From Cohnella sp. SGD-V74 (GTDB taxonomy: Bacteria > Bacillota > Bacilli > Paenibacillales > Paenibacillaceae): a DNA stretch of 64,000 nucleotides. Below, piece by piece: positions 36,762 through 47,787 of this stretch. The stretch lies in assembly GCF_003001675.1 (NCBI RefSeq), contig NZ_PVYW01000002.1:1-64000 (forward strand), in the 5' to 3' direction. Position 1 is the stretch's first letter, and each line of letters opens with the position of its first letter. The position numbers and the translations under genes were made by a program. The notes beneath the pieces are model-generated. The model worked only from the letters and a program-made list of their open reading frames with translations, did no database searches and was not told the DNA's origin.

Positions 36762-37295
36762 ATGGATGTAAAACAGGCGATTAAAGGCTTGGCCATCATC
36801 GCGCTGCTCGGAGGAATCGCGCGAATCTGCATGATGCCGTCCGCCTATATTTGGGGGTCCGACAGCATGCCGGAGCTGATCAGCGGCTTCGCCGCTTGCG
36901 TGCTGATGGGCATCGGCATCATTGGAGTCTACCTTTATCAGGCGCCCAGAAGCAGTATTCTCGGGTTGATCTCGGTTCTAATCATTTCCGTTTCCAGCGC
37001 GTTGACGGCGGCGCTCGTCTGGAACAACATGCTCGGCTTATTGCCGGAGGACCACGACTACATTTCGACCCTGCTGCCCATCAACTCCGCTCTGACGCTT
37101 GTCGGTCAAATCGTATTCGCCGCGACCGCTATACGCGCGCGCGTCTATCCGATCTGGAGTCTGATTCTGTTCATCGTATACCCGGGCATCTATTTCATTC
37201 CGTCCGTCTCCGATCTGGGATCGGCCGCCTGGGGGCTCTGCTACGTCGTATTTGCGCTCTACGTTCTGCAAGAGAAGGCTCGCAAAGCCTACTAA
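36762..37295 (+). CDS. Six-span membrane protein of unknown function
   Basis: A 177-residue integral membrane protein with about six hydrophobic helices (for example GLAIIALLGGIARI, FAACVLMGIGIIGVYLY, ILGLISVLIISVSSALTAAL). I do not recognise a named family. ATG 36762 is chosen because TGAGGAGG lies nine bases upstream and the transcript from box D would begin near 36697, after the alternative start at 36693. Single-gene unit, divergent from the orphan response regulator; it could be a sensor or accessory for it, which is inference only. Confidence 0.75.
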   Translation: MDVKQAIKGLAIIALLGGIARICMMPSAYIWGSDSMPELISGFAACVLMGIGIIGVYLYQAPRSSILGLISVLIISVSSALTAALVWNNMLGLLPEDHDYISTLLPINSALTLVGQIVFAATAIRARVYPIWSLILFIVYPGIYFIPSVSDLGSAAWGLCYVVFALYVLQEKARKAY

Positions 37296-37310
37296 ATGAT
37301 GGATGATTTC

Positions 37311-37340
37311 AAGGCCCGCCGGCAATCGCCGGCGGGCCTT
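37311..37340. terminator. Strong hairpin after membrane protein gene
   Basis: AAGGCCCGCCGGC and its exact complement around a 4-base loop (AATC). There is no T run, so termination is likely but not certain. Confidence 0.55.
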
Positions 37341-37426
37341 GGTATTCCAATCTCGCTTCACCATGTTCAGATCAACCCGGATTTCTGCAGCAGCTTCATG
37401 CAGGTTAGAGCCGGCTATCTTCCGTT

Positions 37427-40400
37427 TCAGTCCATAAACTCGACAGATTGCAGGAAACGCCGCAACATCACAACGGCTTGCGCTCTGGTCGCAGCATCGG
37501 AAGGCGCGATCGCGTCCTCCTTAATACCGGAAATGATGCCTAGCTCGGCGGATTGCGCAACTGCCGCCCGGGCCCACGCGGAAATAGCGGCACGATCGCC
37601 GAACTTGCTTAGAGCGACCGGTACGCGATCGGCATCCATTTCAGAATGACCCAGCAACGCAAGCGCATTGCCGAACATGACGGCCATCTGTTCTCTTGTA
37701 ATGCGGGCGTCGGGCGCGAATTCGGTCTTCGACAACCCTTTGGCCAATCCGGCCTTGACCCCCGATTCAACGACCGTCGCGAACCAATCGGCATTGGAAA
37801 CATCGACGAAGCCGGAGCCCCCGGCAGTCGGCTCGATTTTCAATGCTAGAGCGCGAACCAGCAAAGCTGTGAACTCGGCTCTTGTAATCGAGCTGTCGGG
37901 CGCGAATTTCGTGCCGGATACCCCGCTTACGATCAGCTTGGACGCCAGCAGCTCCACGTCGGCTTTCGCCCAGTGGCCGTTGAGATCGGAAAAAGACTTC
38001 TTGCCTGATTCCAGAATCGCATAGATGCTGTTATGCGGAACCTTGATTGATATTTCCGCTCTGCCGTCCGCTCTTGTCGAGGTCACGGCCGGGACGAAGG
38101 AAAACGTCCGGGTTGCGGGGTCGTACAGAACGGCGGTCATGCTTTCGCCCGATATTCCCTTGTTCGGCATGATCCCCCGAATCATGTACATTCCGCCAAA
38201 GTCGCGAACTTCCGCCGCCTGCCCGTCGGCCGACACGGTCACTTTATAATCCACCGCATCGCTAATCAGCTTATATCCGGCACTGGCTGCAGCTTGCTCA
38301 AGCCGTTCCTTCTCTTGTCCAACCAGCTTGGAGATGAGGACATTCGCGTGTTTCGTTTGCGGCCCCGGATTCAACGCGTTCACCGGCAGCTCATAACTGG
38401 AAGCGTTCAGTTCGACCTTGAAGACGGCAGTTGGATAGGCGCTCTTCACTTTGGCAAGGGCGGTCCAGGAAAATTGCGTCTGGACGGCCTGCCCGGAGTC
38501 ATCGATCAAAACAGTGATGACCGGTTTTCGCGCCTTTACTAGCAATTCCAGCACTTGATCGATCATTCTATCGGTTAAAGCGACATGCTCGACGATTGTG
38601 CCGTCATCCAGCTTTTCCTTAACGATAGATGAAGAGTCCATCCGAATTGTGATACCGCCGCCGGAATCGATCGCTATGGCCTGACCTGTAGGAGATGTCG
38701 ACGGTTCGGGTGCAGTTTCCGAGCTCCCCGGGCCTCCCGAGTTGCTTGAAGAGTTGCGAATATTCGCAATCGCAATCTGCGTCACAGCTTCATTGCCTGC
38801 TTCGTCTACCGCGTAAACCGAATACGTTCCGTTAGCGGTTGCCTGGAAGCTGTCCCCCGCAAGCGACTGGCCACCTGTCGCAAAATAGTCGGCGGCTCTC
38901 GCTCCTTCCGCCCACTTGGTCGCGGCAACATCGCTTCCCGTACCGTCTATTGTTGCCGTTACCGTGACGGGACCGCTGGTCGTTACCGTGCTCGCCGGCA
39001 GCTGGGACAACGTAATTTCCGGCCTTACGGAATCGATGATGATACCCGTTGTGGCCGGAGCAGGCAAGGCAAGCGGAACCGCAACGATCGTCGCGGCGGC
39101 ATTGATCTCTGCGCCGTCCGGCAATTGAATGTCAGTCCCAATTTCAATGTCGTTCGAATGAACAAGTCCTTCCTGTACGACATACGTGAAGATCAGCTTG
39201 TTCCGCTCGCCGACAGGTTGCCCGGTATAGGCTGCGTTAACCGTCGTGGCGTCGGTCCCTTCTCCGATCGTAACGGGAATCGTCGGGGTGTTGACGACAT
39301 CGACGTCCCCTTCGTAGCTCACCGTGAAAGTCAGAAGGTCGCCGATGCCGTAATATCGGGCGGATGGGACGACAAGCCCGGTCAGTTCGGGTGCGGGCAC
39401 CTCGATCGTCAACCGGTACGCGCCATCGGGCATACCGTTAATGCCCGTCGTTCCGACCAGGACAGTATTGATCCCCGGTTTTACGGCGACTTGCGCCGAA
39501 ACCGATTCCACCGCGTCAATTGTCACCGTCGTAGTGGCATCGGCGGTATTGGCGGTAATATCGACGGACTGGATGTAGCTGTCGGCTAACAGTTCGTATG
39601 CGCCTTGAGCAGATGCGAAAGCACCCGAATTCCAGGACAAAACGCCGGCCGTCGATGTCACTCCCAAGGCTTGAAGCTTCACGGCGTCGAAATGGCGAAT
39701 AAACATCGGATACGTTGTCCCGTTCATCATCGCCCAGGCGCCGGCAAAATCCCAACCGCTGTAGGTTGCTGCGAGCTTCATGTCTGCCGTTGTCTTTCCT
39801 TCGCCGCCGTCGGAAGCGCTAAGTCCGCCGACTTCGGCGTCCCAGTAAGAGGCGGTCACCGTTCCCGCCGTGCTTTCTCCAATCAGCCCTCCAACGCGAT
39901 CAGCGCCGCTGACATACCCTGCGGAATAGGTATATTCCACCGTTGCGGCTCCGCCGTTAGAACCGATTAATCCGCCGACCTGCTCTTCACCGGTCACGCT
40001 GCCTTTTACATAAACATTCGATACGGTTCCCAAATTGCTTCCTATCAGTCCTCCGACCCGATTGCCGCCCAATACGGACACGCTCTCCAGGCCGATATTT
40101 CGAATCGTGCCCGAAGAAGCCGCGAACAGTCCTGCATCGTCATCCGAGCCAGCGACGGTCAAGTTACGGATGACATACCTGTTGCCTTCGAGGGTTCCCG
40201 TGAACGGCTGCCCGCCGTCTCCGATCGGGTTCCAATTCAGACCTGCCAGATCCAAATCGTTCATCAACTCGTAACTGTCGCTTAACTCGTAAGGAGCGTT
40301 TCCTATCGCGGCCAGCTGTGCGGCGGTCGTGATGCGATGGGGATAATCGACTCCATCTTCACGAATGATTTGCAGCGTATAGTTCACGGCGAACGGATTC

Positions 40401-41506
40401 GCAGCGGCTCCGGGTACGGCAACGTCGGTTGAAACCGCGATACTGACATTGTTATCGCCAGGAACCAGATCAATGACTTTGGAATCCGTAACCTCGCCGT
40501 CAATCGATACGCTCATGCGGGCGCTGTCCGAATATACGGACACGGTTACGCTGTCGACCTCGCCCTTTACCCGACTTGAATAGGCCGATACATGAGGGGC
40601 AAACGCCGGCTCGTACGCAATTGCGCCATCGTCGACGGTCAACTCGTCCAATGCAATTTGATTTAGCGTCGTGCGGTGCATCGGAAATGTCATGCCTTCA
40701 ACAATGCCCCACTCGCCTTCCGGAGAAAAGTCCCACGAGCCGAAATTGGCGGCTGACTTCATTTGCGATGTTGTCAAGCCTATTCCAGCCGTAGAAAAGC
40801 CGGTCAAGCTGCTATTGTAGAATGATTCAGTTATGCTGAGGCCGTCGCCATCTGCACGACCGACGAGCCCTCCGACTTCGCCGGGGCCGATTACGTTGAC
40901 AGAAACGTAAGAAGCGCGAATCCGGCTGGGCGCTACAGTTACCCCGAGGGCATATCCAGCCAATCCGCCGACACGGTCTGCGCCTTTCACAGTTCCGGTA
41001 ACGTAGACGTTTTCAATGGTTGTGCCGACAGTATATCCAACCAAACCGCCGACGTTGCTCGTTGCACCGTTCCCCACAATATCTACATCGATCAAACCGA
41101 TATTGCGAATCGCAGCGTTCGAAGTTACGCCGAATAAGCCGACTGCGCCGGCCGTTGTATCCATTTTTAAATTGGAGATCGTATGGCCGTTGCCGTTAAA
41201 TGTACCGCTGAAAGCATTGGACAGATGGCCTCCGGTCCCCACTGGCTCCCAGCCCGCCCCGCCGCTATATAAGGTCATATCGATATCCGCGCCGAGCGCA
41301 TAATGGCCCTCCAGATTATTCCGCATGGCGTTTAGCCCGGAAGCGTCATTAATCAAAATGGGACAATCCGGAGTCGTTCCGGGCGTTACGCCATCGCATG
41401 CGGATGCAAACGCTTTGTTTTCTGTGCCAAAAGGCAATACCGCAGTCATAAATACGATGATGGCGAGCAGCAAGGTCCATCCCTTGCGGTTTAGCAGCTT
41501 CGTCAT
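37427..41506 (-). CDS. SLH surface protein with GLUG repeats
   Basis: A 1,359-residue exported protein: signal peptide to about 35 (ends KAFASA), GLUG-type repeats (about 70-250 and 400-580; units of the form GGLVGY, TIENVYVTGTV, GADRVGGL), cadherin-like beta-sandwich segments (about 285-385 and 620-700), further beta-rich modules, a pre-SLH module (about 960-1,165) and three SLH repeats at the C terminus. GLUG repeats are associated with surface adhesion proteins. No catalytic motif is seen. The start has a GGGGGG tract seven bases upstream. Probably structural or adhesive. It is a single-gene unit. Confidence 0.85.
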   Translation of the reverse strand: MTKLLNRKGWTLLLAIIVFMTAVLPFGTENKAFASACDGVTPGTTPDCPILINDASGLNAMRNNLEGHYALGADIDMTLYSGGAGWEPVGTGGHLSNAFSGTFNGNGHTISNLKMDTTAGAVGLFGVTSNAAIRNIGLIDVDIVGNGATSNVGGLVGYTVGTTIENVYVTGTVKGADRVGGLAGYALGVTVAPSRIRASYVSVNVIGPGEVGGLVGRADGDGLSITESFYNSSLTGFSTAGIGLTTSQMKSAANFGSWDFSPEGEWGIVEGMTFPMHRTTLNQIALDELTVDDGAIAYEPAFAPHVSAYSSRVKGEVDSVTVSVYSDSARMSVSIDGEVTDSKVIDLVPGDNNVSIAVSTDVAVPGAAANPFAVNYTLQIIREDGVDYPHRITTAAQLAAIGNAPYELSDSYELMNDLDLAGLNWNPIGDGGQPFTGTLEGNRYVIRNLTVAGSDDDAGLFAASSGTIRNIGLESVSVLGGNRVGGLIGSNLGTVSNVYVKGSVTGEEQVGGLIGSNGGAATVEYTYSAGYVSGADRVGGLIGESTAGTVTASYWDAEVGGLSASDGGEGKTTADMKLAATYSGWDFAGAWAMMNGTTYPMFIRHFDAVKLQALGVTSTAGVLSWNSGAFASAQGAYELLADSYIQSVDITANTADATTTVTIDAVESVSAQVAVKPGINTVLVGTTGINGMPDGAYRLTIEVPAPELTGLVVPSARYYGIGDLLTFTVSYEGDVDVVNTPTIPVTIGEGTDATTVNAAYTGQPVGERNKLIFTYVVQEGLVHSNDIEIGTDIQLPDGAEINAAATIVAVPLALPAPATTGIIIDSVRPEITLSQLPASTVTTSGPVTVTATIDGTGSDVAATKWAEGARAADYFATGGQSLAGDSFQATANGTYSVYAVDEAGNEAVTQIAIANIRNSSSNSGGPGSSETAPEPSTSPTGQAIAIDSGGGITIRMDSSSIVKEKLDDGTIVEHVALTDRMIDQVLELLVKARKPVITVLIDDSGQAVQTQFSWTALAKVKSAYPTAVFKVELNASSYELPVNALNPGPQTKHANVLISKLVGQEKERLEQAAASAGYKLISDAVDYKVTVSADGQAAEVRDFGGMYMIRGIMPNKGISGESMTAVLYDPATRTFSFVPAVTSTRADGRAEISIKVPHNSIYAILESGKKSFSDLNGHWAKADVELLASKLIVSGVSGTKFAPDSSITRAEFTALLVRALALKIEPTAGGSGFVDVSNADWFATVVESGVKAGLAKGLSKTEFAPDARITREQMAVMFGNALALLGHSEMDADRVPVALSKFGDRAAISAWARAAVAQSAELGIISGIKEDAIAPSDAATRAQAVVMLRRFLQSVEFMD

Positions 41507-41700
41507 TTCAGTCCCCCCGAAGAAATACTAGCTTAATATAACCATAATTTGGACAGAAAGCCTATAACCTTTTTGGAGTGATATTGGAGGAATTGTTCCT
41601 ACCAGAAAATTATACTTAGCAGTCCTCCTGTAAACTCTTAAAGAAATCTTAATAGTTTCAGAGAAAATTACAGGCATGCTTGATTGAACTACACAACGCA

Positions 41701-41799
41701 CAACGCATAATAAAAATAGGCTCCTCACGAAGTTCAACTGAACTCGCGAGAAGCCTATTTTATTCATATGGTGCCGATATTACATCATGCCGCCCATGA
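41701..41799 (-). repeat. Second copy of groEL 3' end and terminator
   Basis: On the minus strand bases 41799-41780 encode MGGMM and a stop, the last residues of GroEL. The following terminator hairpin (41715-41759) closely matches the groEL terminator at 43222-43271, as does the flanking CAACG at its end. The copy is a direct repeat of 43211-43325 and marks the left edge of the toxin-antitoxin island. The rest of 41507-41700 has no gene apart from the SLH gene's upstream region. Confidence 0.75.
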
Positions 41800-41825
41800 G
41801 ACAAATACATTCTATGTGTTTTTTT

Positions 41826-41869
41826 GAGTCTATTGGTGGGTATTTGTAAAAGCACACAATAATAGACTC
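41826..41869. repeat. 9-bp inverted repeat at island edge
   Basis: GAGTCTATT (41826-41834) and AATAGACTC (41861-41869) form a perfect inverted repeat 27 bases inside the left groEL-end copy. It could be a relic of an element end. A TATAAT (41911-41916) follows, possibly the -10 for the broken gene at 41996. Confidence 0.4.
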
Positions 41870-41995
41870 GTTCTGTTTGCACGGCCGTATTCGTTCGTTC
41901 CATTATCGGGTATAATTATTTATAAGTAAAGATCGAAGAAGATCGCGAGAAGCGAAAAGTTTTAACACTATACTTTGAAAAAGGAGTGGTTCTCC

Positions 41996-42240
41996 ATGTC
42001 AATGGTACGCAAACTCCATCCTCATATAGTAAAAGACTTAAGGGAATTTGTATCTGAAAACAATATTTCCACCAAGAAGCTTGTCATAGATCTTGAAGCA
42101 GAAACCATCGAGAGCCCTGATGATATTCAGTCGATGACATTTTAAGTGCAGCTGGAATTCTGAAGCCCGGGGAAGCGCAACAGTTATTAGATCATGTCCA
42201 TGAGTCACGGGAGGGCTGGGGAGATGTCTCCTCAAATTAA
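41996..42240 (+). pseudogene. Frameshifted small gene, antitoxin-like size
   Basis: An ATG with AAGGAG ten bases upstream opens a 49-residue frame (starts MSMVRKLHPHIVKDL, stop 42145). The shifted frame continues through 42240 (AAGILKPGEAQQLLDH and further), so together they look like one gene of about 80 codons broken near 42130-42140. The family is not recognised; size and setting suggest an antitoxin. Confidence 0.45.
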
Positions 42241-42247
42241 TAAACGT

Positions 42248-42397
42248 CACCGTGATTAACGGCTTTATGTAACCAGCCGGTGGTCGAACAGTTAAGCCAA
42301 GCAATGATTGGCGGATGCGTTCCTGGATAGCCTTTTCTTGTTTGGCCTCAAATTTAACGGCATCACGATTTAATGTCGGTCGGTAAGTTAAGCTCAT
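42248..42397 (-). pseudogene. Truncated RelE/ParE-like toxin fragment
   Basis: The first 50 residues (starts MSLTYRPTLNRDAVKFE, then QEKAIQERIRQSL and RPPAGYIKPL) resemble the N-terminal half of RelE/ParE-family toxins. After that the frame runs antisense through the neighbouring small gene and loses resemblance, so the C-terminal catalytic half is missing. It overlaps the antitoxin gene upstream. Confidence 0.55.
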
Positions 42398-42539
42398 TCA
42401 TTGCTTCCTCCCAAGACATAAATCCGCTCTCGCTATTTAATTGGCGCTCTTCTTCTTCGCTCAACGGGGCAGCATCCGGCTCCAACTTCGCAATTTCATC
42501 CCAATCAAGTTGATTCTGTTTTGTGGAAAGGTATTGCAT
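42363..42539 (-). CDS. Small antitoxin-like protein paired with broken RelE
   Basis: A 58-residue frame too short for most gene finders. It starts MQYLSTKQNQLDWDEI, has an acidic middle (LEPDAAPLSEEEERQ) and ends in SWEEAMNELNLPTDIKS. This matches the C-terminal toxin-wrapping part common in RelB/DUF-type antitoxins. It overlaps the start of the RelE-like fragment, the standard antitoxin-toxin arrangement. Its N-terminal DNA-binding part seems absent, so the module is probably decayed. Confidence 0.5.
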   Translation of the reverse strand: MQYLSTKQNQLDWDEIAKLEPDAAPLSEEEERQLNSESGFMSWEEAMNELNLPTDIKS

Positions 42540-42604
42540 AAAATCAGTGCATCTGGATGCGGCTGTAAAAACCAGCTATACTTAAACCAAGGACGGTGAT
42601 TACC

Positions 42605-42853
42605 ATGAACTTCGTCAGAAAAATAACCAACAGTGATGCATTAAAGCATATCGTCGATCTCCCTGAAGAACTTCAGAATCAGGATGTTGAATTAATTATA
42701 TTACCTATCGGAGAACCATCTCCATTCAAACAATCAATACCCCCTTCGCCTACCGCCAGAGGTGCTCTAAAGCAATACGCCAACTTGGATTTAATCCCAT
42801 TCGAACAAGACGCTTGGGAAAAGGGTGTGCAAGAAAAACATGAACATCGTTGA
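42605..42853 (+). CDS. Antitoxin partner of PIN toxin
   Basis: An 82-residue protein starting MNFVRKITNSDALKHIVDLP. The N-terminal part contains LPEELQNQDVELIILPI, typical of DUF2281-like or AbrB-like antitoxins; the C-terminal half is probably the toxin-binding arm. ATG 42605 is preferred over GTG 42596, which is only two bases from AAGGA. The toxin gene overlaps it by 14 bases. A -10 TATACT lies at about 42577, and the intergenic space is shared with the divergent RelB-like gene. Confidence 0.72.
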   Translation: MNFVRKITNSDALKHIVDLPEELQNQDVELIILPIGEPSPFKQSIPPSPTARGALKQYANLDLIPFEQDAWEKGVQEKHEHR

Positions 42854-43210
42854 TGCAAATTTAATACTTCGTTATTTGCTTCAAGATTCGGCTCAGTTCA
42901 TTGAACAAGCACGAGATAAAATAGAAGACCACAACATTTTTATTCCCAATGAAGTCATCGCCGAAGTCGTCTATGTACTGGAAAAGGTATACAAAGTGGA
43001 GCGAGTTCACATCTTTGATTCGTTATCGAACTTACTCTCCTACAGCAACATATCCATGCACGACAGAAACATTCTAATCGAAGCTTTAAAGGTCTACAGT
43101 GAAATCAAAATCGATTTTGTTGACTCTCTGCTCTTCGCCTACTCGAAAATCGGTGGACATACCGTTTTCACTTTTGACAAGAAGCTTAACCAAATGCTTG
43201 ATGAACTTCG

Positions 43211-43220
<10 letters not shown>
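42840..43220 (+). CDS. PIN-domain toxin (VapC-like ribonuclease)
   Basis: A 126-residue PIN-domain protein with the expected acidic residues: Asp5 in NIVDAN, Glu42, Asp92 and Asp95 in KIDFVDSLLFAYS, and Asp113 in FTFDKKL. Such toxins are magnesium-dependent RNases that cut tRNA or rRNA until bound by their antitoxin. ATG 42840 overlaps the antitoxin gene by 14 bases, consistent with coupled translation. Its stop codon lies within the direct repeat derived from the groEL end. The island is visibly AT-richer than its neighbours, which points to transfer. Confidence 0.88.
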
Positions 43221-44959
<1,739 letters not shown>

Positions 44960-44966
44960 CTAAGTA

Positions 44967-45251
44967 TTAGCCGACGATCGCGTGGATGTCGCTTTCTTTC
45001 ATGATCAAATACTCTTTGCCTTCGTATTTGATTTCCGTGCCCGCATATTTAGAGAACAATACACGATCGCCCGCTTTCACTTCCAGCGCGACCCGTTCGC
45101 CATCTTTGGTCAACGATCCAATGCCTACCGCAACGACAGTTCCTTCTTGCGGCTTCTCTTTAGCCGTATCCGGCAATACGATGCCGCTAATCGTTTTTTC
45201 TTCCTTGGCGTTCGGTTCCACGAGAACGCGGTCCCCTAGAGGTTTAATCAT
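44967..45251 (-). CDS. groES: 10-kDa co-chaperonin GroES
   Basis: A 94-residue heptameric lid of GroEL. Starts [18 protein letters not shown], has the mobile loop ([18 protein letters not shown]) and the [13 protein letters not shown] motif. AAGGAGG lies just before ATG 45251. It heads the operon with groEL, 31 bases apart. Confidence 0.99.
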   Translation of the reverse strand: MIKPLGDRVLVEPNAKEEKTISGIVLPDTAKEKPQEGTVVAVGIGSLTKDGERVALEVKAGDRVLFSKYAGTEIKYEGKEYLIMKESDIHAIVG

Positions 45252-45301
45252 GTAAGTAGCCTCCTTCTAAATTTTGCTTTTTTGGATTTGAAGCCATTTT
45301 G

Positions 45302-45328
45302 TTAGCACTCAATTGTCTTAAGTGCTAA
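45302..45328 (-). promoter_or_regulatory. CIRCE element (HrcA operator)
   Basis: TTAGCACTC, nine bases, AAGTGCTAA. The consensus right arm is GAGTGCTAA, so one position departs. It lies downstream of the -10, in the leader, as usual for groESL. Confidence 0.92.
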
Positions 45329-45340
45329 TAACCATTTTCT

Positions 45341-45369
45341 ATGATACGGAATTTGAAGCCGGTTTTCAA
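45341..45369 (-). promoter_or_regulatory. Sigma-A promoter of groESL
   Basis: Minus strand -35 TTGAAA (45369-45364), 17 bases, -10 TATCAT (45346-45341), with CIRCE starting about 13 bases after. Confidence 0.75.
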
Positions 45370-45391
45370 GTCCTTTTGAGTTAAACCTGCA

Positions 45392-45431
45392 CAAAAAAAA
45401 TGCGGATCCGCAATCGCCGCGAATCCGCATC
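45392..45431 (-). terminator. Terminator of chemoreceptor gene
   Basis: On the minus strand ATGCGGATTCGCGG pairs with CCGCAATCGCCGC-side bases ending GCGGATCCGCAT, followed by eight T. Confidence 0.8.
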
Positions 45432-45475
45432 GAACTATTGGCATTTCTATCATTCCCCAGGCGAAGGCCGGGTAT

Positions 45476-46747
45476 TCAAGCTTTGAAGTTGCCGACCAAG
45501 CCCTTCAGGCGGGAAGCCATCGAGCTTAAGTTGTCGGCAGTGCGCGCCATCTCCTCCGTGGAGGAGAGCTGCTCTTCGGTCATAGCCGACACCTGCTCCG
45601 TAAAGGACGCCGTCTCTTCCGTGATCCGGGAGATATCCTGAATCGATTGAACGACGCTCGCGCTGCCGGCTGTCATCTGCTCGACGGAAGCCGCCACTTC
45701 CACGATATTGCTGCTGAGTTGTCCGACCTTGTCGACGATGTCGCGGAACGTCTCTTCCGCGTTCTGCATGCCTTCCACCGCCGCGAATACTTGCCCCGCG
45801 CTCTGTTCGAACATCGTGGCCACTTGTCCGATGTCTCCCGACATCGTTCCGATCGTATCGCCGATCTGGACGGCGGACTGCTGCGTCTGATCCGCAAGCT
45901 TGCGGATCTCTCCGGCGACGACGGCGAAGCCCCGTCCGTGCTCGCCGGCCCGAGCCGCTTCGATCGCGGCGTTGAGCGCCAGAAGGTTCGTCTGATTGGC
46001 GACTTCGGAAATGTATCCGATAACTTCGCGTACTTGTTCGGATTTATGATTGAGTCCTCTGACGACTTCTTGCAAGGACCGAAACGCCTTGCCCACCTGA
46101 TCGATCTCGGCGGAAGTCGATTGCAGCAGCTCGGAGCCGGCGGCAGCGCGGCCGACGGTCGTCTGCGCGGCGTCGGACACGCCTGTCGTCGTGCCTGCCA
46201 CTTGCGTCAGGGCATCCATCGTCTCCTGCATCGTCGCGGAGATTTCCTGCGATTGCGCGACCTGCGTCTCGGAGCCGGCGGCAACCTTCTCGACCGCCCT
46301 GGACACCTCGCTGCTGACCCGGGCGTTCTCCTCGGTGCCCTGCTTCAGCAAAATCGCCGAAGCCGCCAGCTCCGCCGTACTGTCCTTCAGCTCTTTCATC
46401 ATTTTCTGAAGACCGTCCAGCATCTGGTTCGCCGCGTTCGCGAGATCGCCCATCTCGTCGGTCGATGAAATATGTATGCGTCTTGTCAGATCTCCCCCGG
46501 AGGAGGCAATGTTTCTAAGCGTAGCCGTGACGTTGCCGATCGCTGCGGTAAGATTGCCTGACAACCACTTGAGGCCGAAGCCGCCCCCGACGATCAGCAG
46601 CGCGAAAATGACGATAACCATGACGAGCGTGCCCGAATTGCTCGCCAGATCGGTTCCCGACAGCAGCAGCACGAATGCGGCAGCCAGCAGCAACACCATT
46701 GCAGAGTAGCCAATCGTTAATTTGCGTCCCAAAGTCATATCCCGCAT
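45476..46747 (-). CDS. Chemoreceptor lacking an extracellular sensor domain
   Basis: A 423-residue methyl-accepting protein with two adjacent membrane helices (about 10-30 and 40-60) joined by only about ten residues, then HAMP and the cytoplasmic signalling domain ([21 protein letters not shown] is the conserved hairpin tip). With no ligand-binding domain it may sense membrane state, internal redox or pH, or work in mixed arrays. GGGAGGG precedes ATG 46747. Its upstream region has either a sigma-A (TTCGAT, 17 bases, TATGAT) or a weak sigma-D-like element. Confidence 0.9.
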   Translation of the reverse strand: MRDMTLGRKLTIGYSAMVLLLAAAFVLLLSGTDLASNSGTLVMVIVIFALLIVGGGFGLKWLSGNLTAAIGNVTATLRNIASSGGDLTRRIHISSTDEMGDLANAANQMLDGLQKMMKELKDSTAELAASAILLKQGTEENARVSSEVSRAVEKVAAGSETQVAQSQEISATMQETMDALTQVAGTTTGVSDAAQTTVGRAAAGSELLQSTSAEIDQVGKAFRSLQEVVRGLNHKSEQVREVIGYISEVANQTNLLALNAAIEAARAGEHGRGFAVVAGEIRKLADQTQQSAVQIGDTIGTMSGDIGQVATMFEQSAGQVFAAVEGMQNAEETFRDIVDKVGQLSSNIVEVAASVEQMTAGSASVVQSIQDISRITEETASFTEQVSAMTEEQLSSTEEMARTADNLSSMASRLKGLVGNFKA

Positions 46748-46906
46748 TATAGTCCCTCCCGAGATTCTAACCCAACCTGAAAGCCCTTACTCGAAACAAG
46801 TGTATCATAATTTTTCCATTTGGAATATCGAAAAATGACACTTTTTGTTTTCTTTTTGGGCAGATTGTTGCAATTCGGGAATGACGGCGGGACTACCTTT
46901 AGATCC

Positions 46907-47689
46907 CTATTCGTCCGACTCCAGTTCCAGTTCCCTCTGCCGCTGCGTCTTAAGACGCTTGCCGTAAGCCATAGAGGACAGAAGAACGCTGAATTCGTAC
47001 AGCAGAATCAAAGGAACGGCGACGAGCAGGTCCGACACGACGTCCGGAGGAGTGACCAGCACGCCGACGAAAATCAGAATAAACCAGGCCAGCTTGCGCA
47101 TCTTCCTCAGCATCGCCGGATTCAGGATGCCGATCCGGGTCAGGAACAGAATGAGGAGGGGCAATTCAAACAGCAGGGAGATCGGCAGCAGGATGTTGAA
47201 CAGGAACGAGAAATACTGCGTCACCCCGTACGTCTGCTCCAATCCGAGATTGCTCGTCACTTTCTCCGTGAACAGGAAAGCCATCGGAAATACGACGAAA
47301 TAGGAGAAGGCCAGCCCGATCAGGAACATCCCCAGCGCGCCCGGCACGAATTGCAGCGTCGCTCTCTGCTCCTTGGGTCCCAAAGCCGGACGAACGAAAG
47401 CCCAGAGCTGGTACATCGTAAAAGGAATCGCGGCGACGAAGGAGATCAGAATCGCGAATTTCATATAGAGGCCGATCGCGTCCCACGGGGAGAAAGCATG
47501 AAGATCCAAATTGTCTATCGGGGCGGCTGCCACCAAATAGTCGAATAGAGGCTGAGAGCCGAAAAGACCCCCGACCAGCCCGATCACGAATACGATCAGG
47601 CAATAGATAATCCTTTTGCGAAGCTCGCCGAGATGTTCCGTCAGCGGCATCCACTCCGAGTCCCGCTTCGCAGCGGCCGTGTCTTTCAT
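46907..47689 (-). CDS. tatC: Twin-arginine translocase subunit TatC
   Basis: A 260-residue, six-helix membrane protein that receives twin-arginine signal peptides. Contains MPLTEHLGELRKRI at the N terminus (conserved Glu and Arg), FVRPALGPKE and TPPDVVSD. ATG 47689 is chosen: GGAGGCG precedes it, while the longer frame adds a charged stretch without similarity to TatC. It is the last gene of the minus-strand run fau-moaC-moaB-moeA-like-tatA-tatC, which joins molybdenum cofactor synthesis to the exporter of cofactor-loaded enzymes. Confidence 0.96.
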   Translation of the reverse strand: MKDTAAAKRDSEWMPLTEHLGELRKRIIYCLIVFVIGLVGGLFGSQPLFDYLVAAAPIDNLDLHAFSPWDAIGLYMKFAILISFVAAIPFTMYQLWAFVRPALGPKEQRATLQFVPGALGMFLIGLAFSYFVVFPMAFLFTEKVTSNLGLEQTYGVTQYFSFLFNILLPISLLFELPLLILFLTRIGILNPAMLRKMRKLAWFILIFVGVLVTPPDVVSDLLVAVPLILLYEFSVLLSSMAYGKRLKTQRQRELELESDE

Positions 47690-47787
47690 TGCTTGTTTTC
47701 GCCTCCATACAGCAACAGGACCGCCCCTTCGCAAATCGCTCATCTGCGCCGAGGGACAGCCCTGTCCATGTTCCTTGCCCGTCCCGA

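Noticed and set aside
42038..42397. A full 119-residue minus-strand protein
   Set aside because: Only its first 50 residues resemble RelE-type toxins; the rest is antisense to the small plus-strand gene, so it is listed as a truncated fragment.
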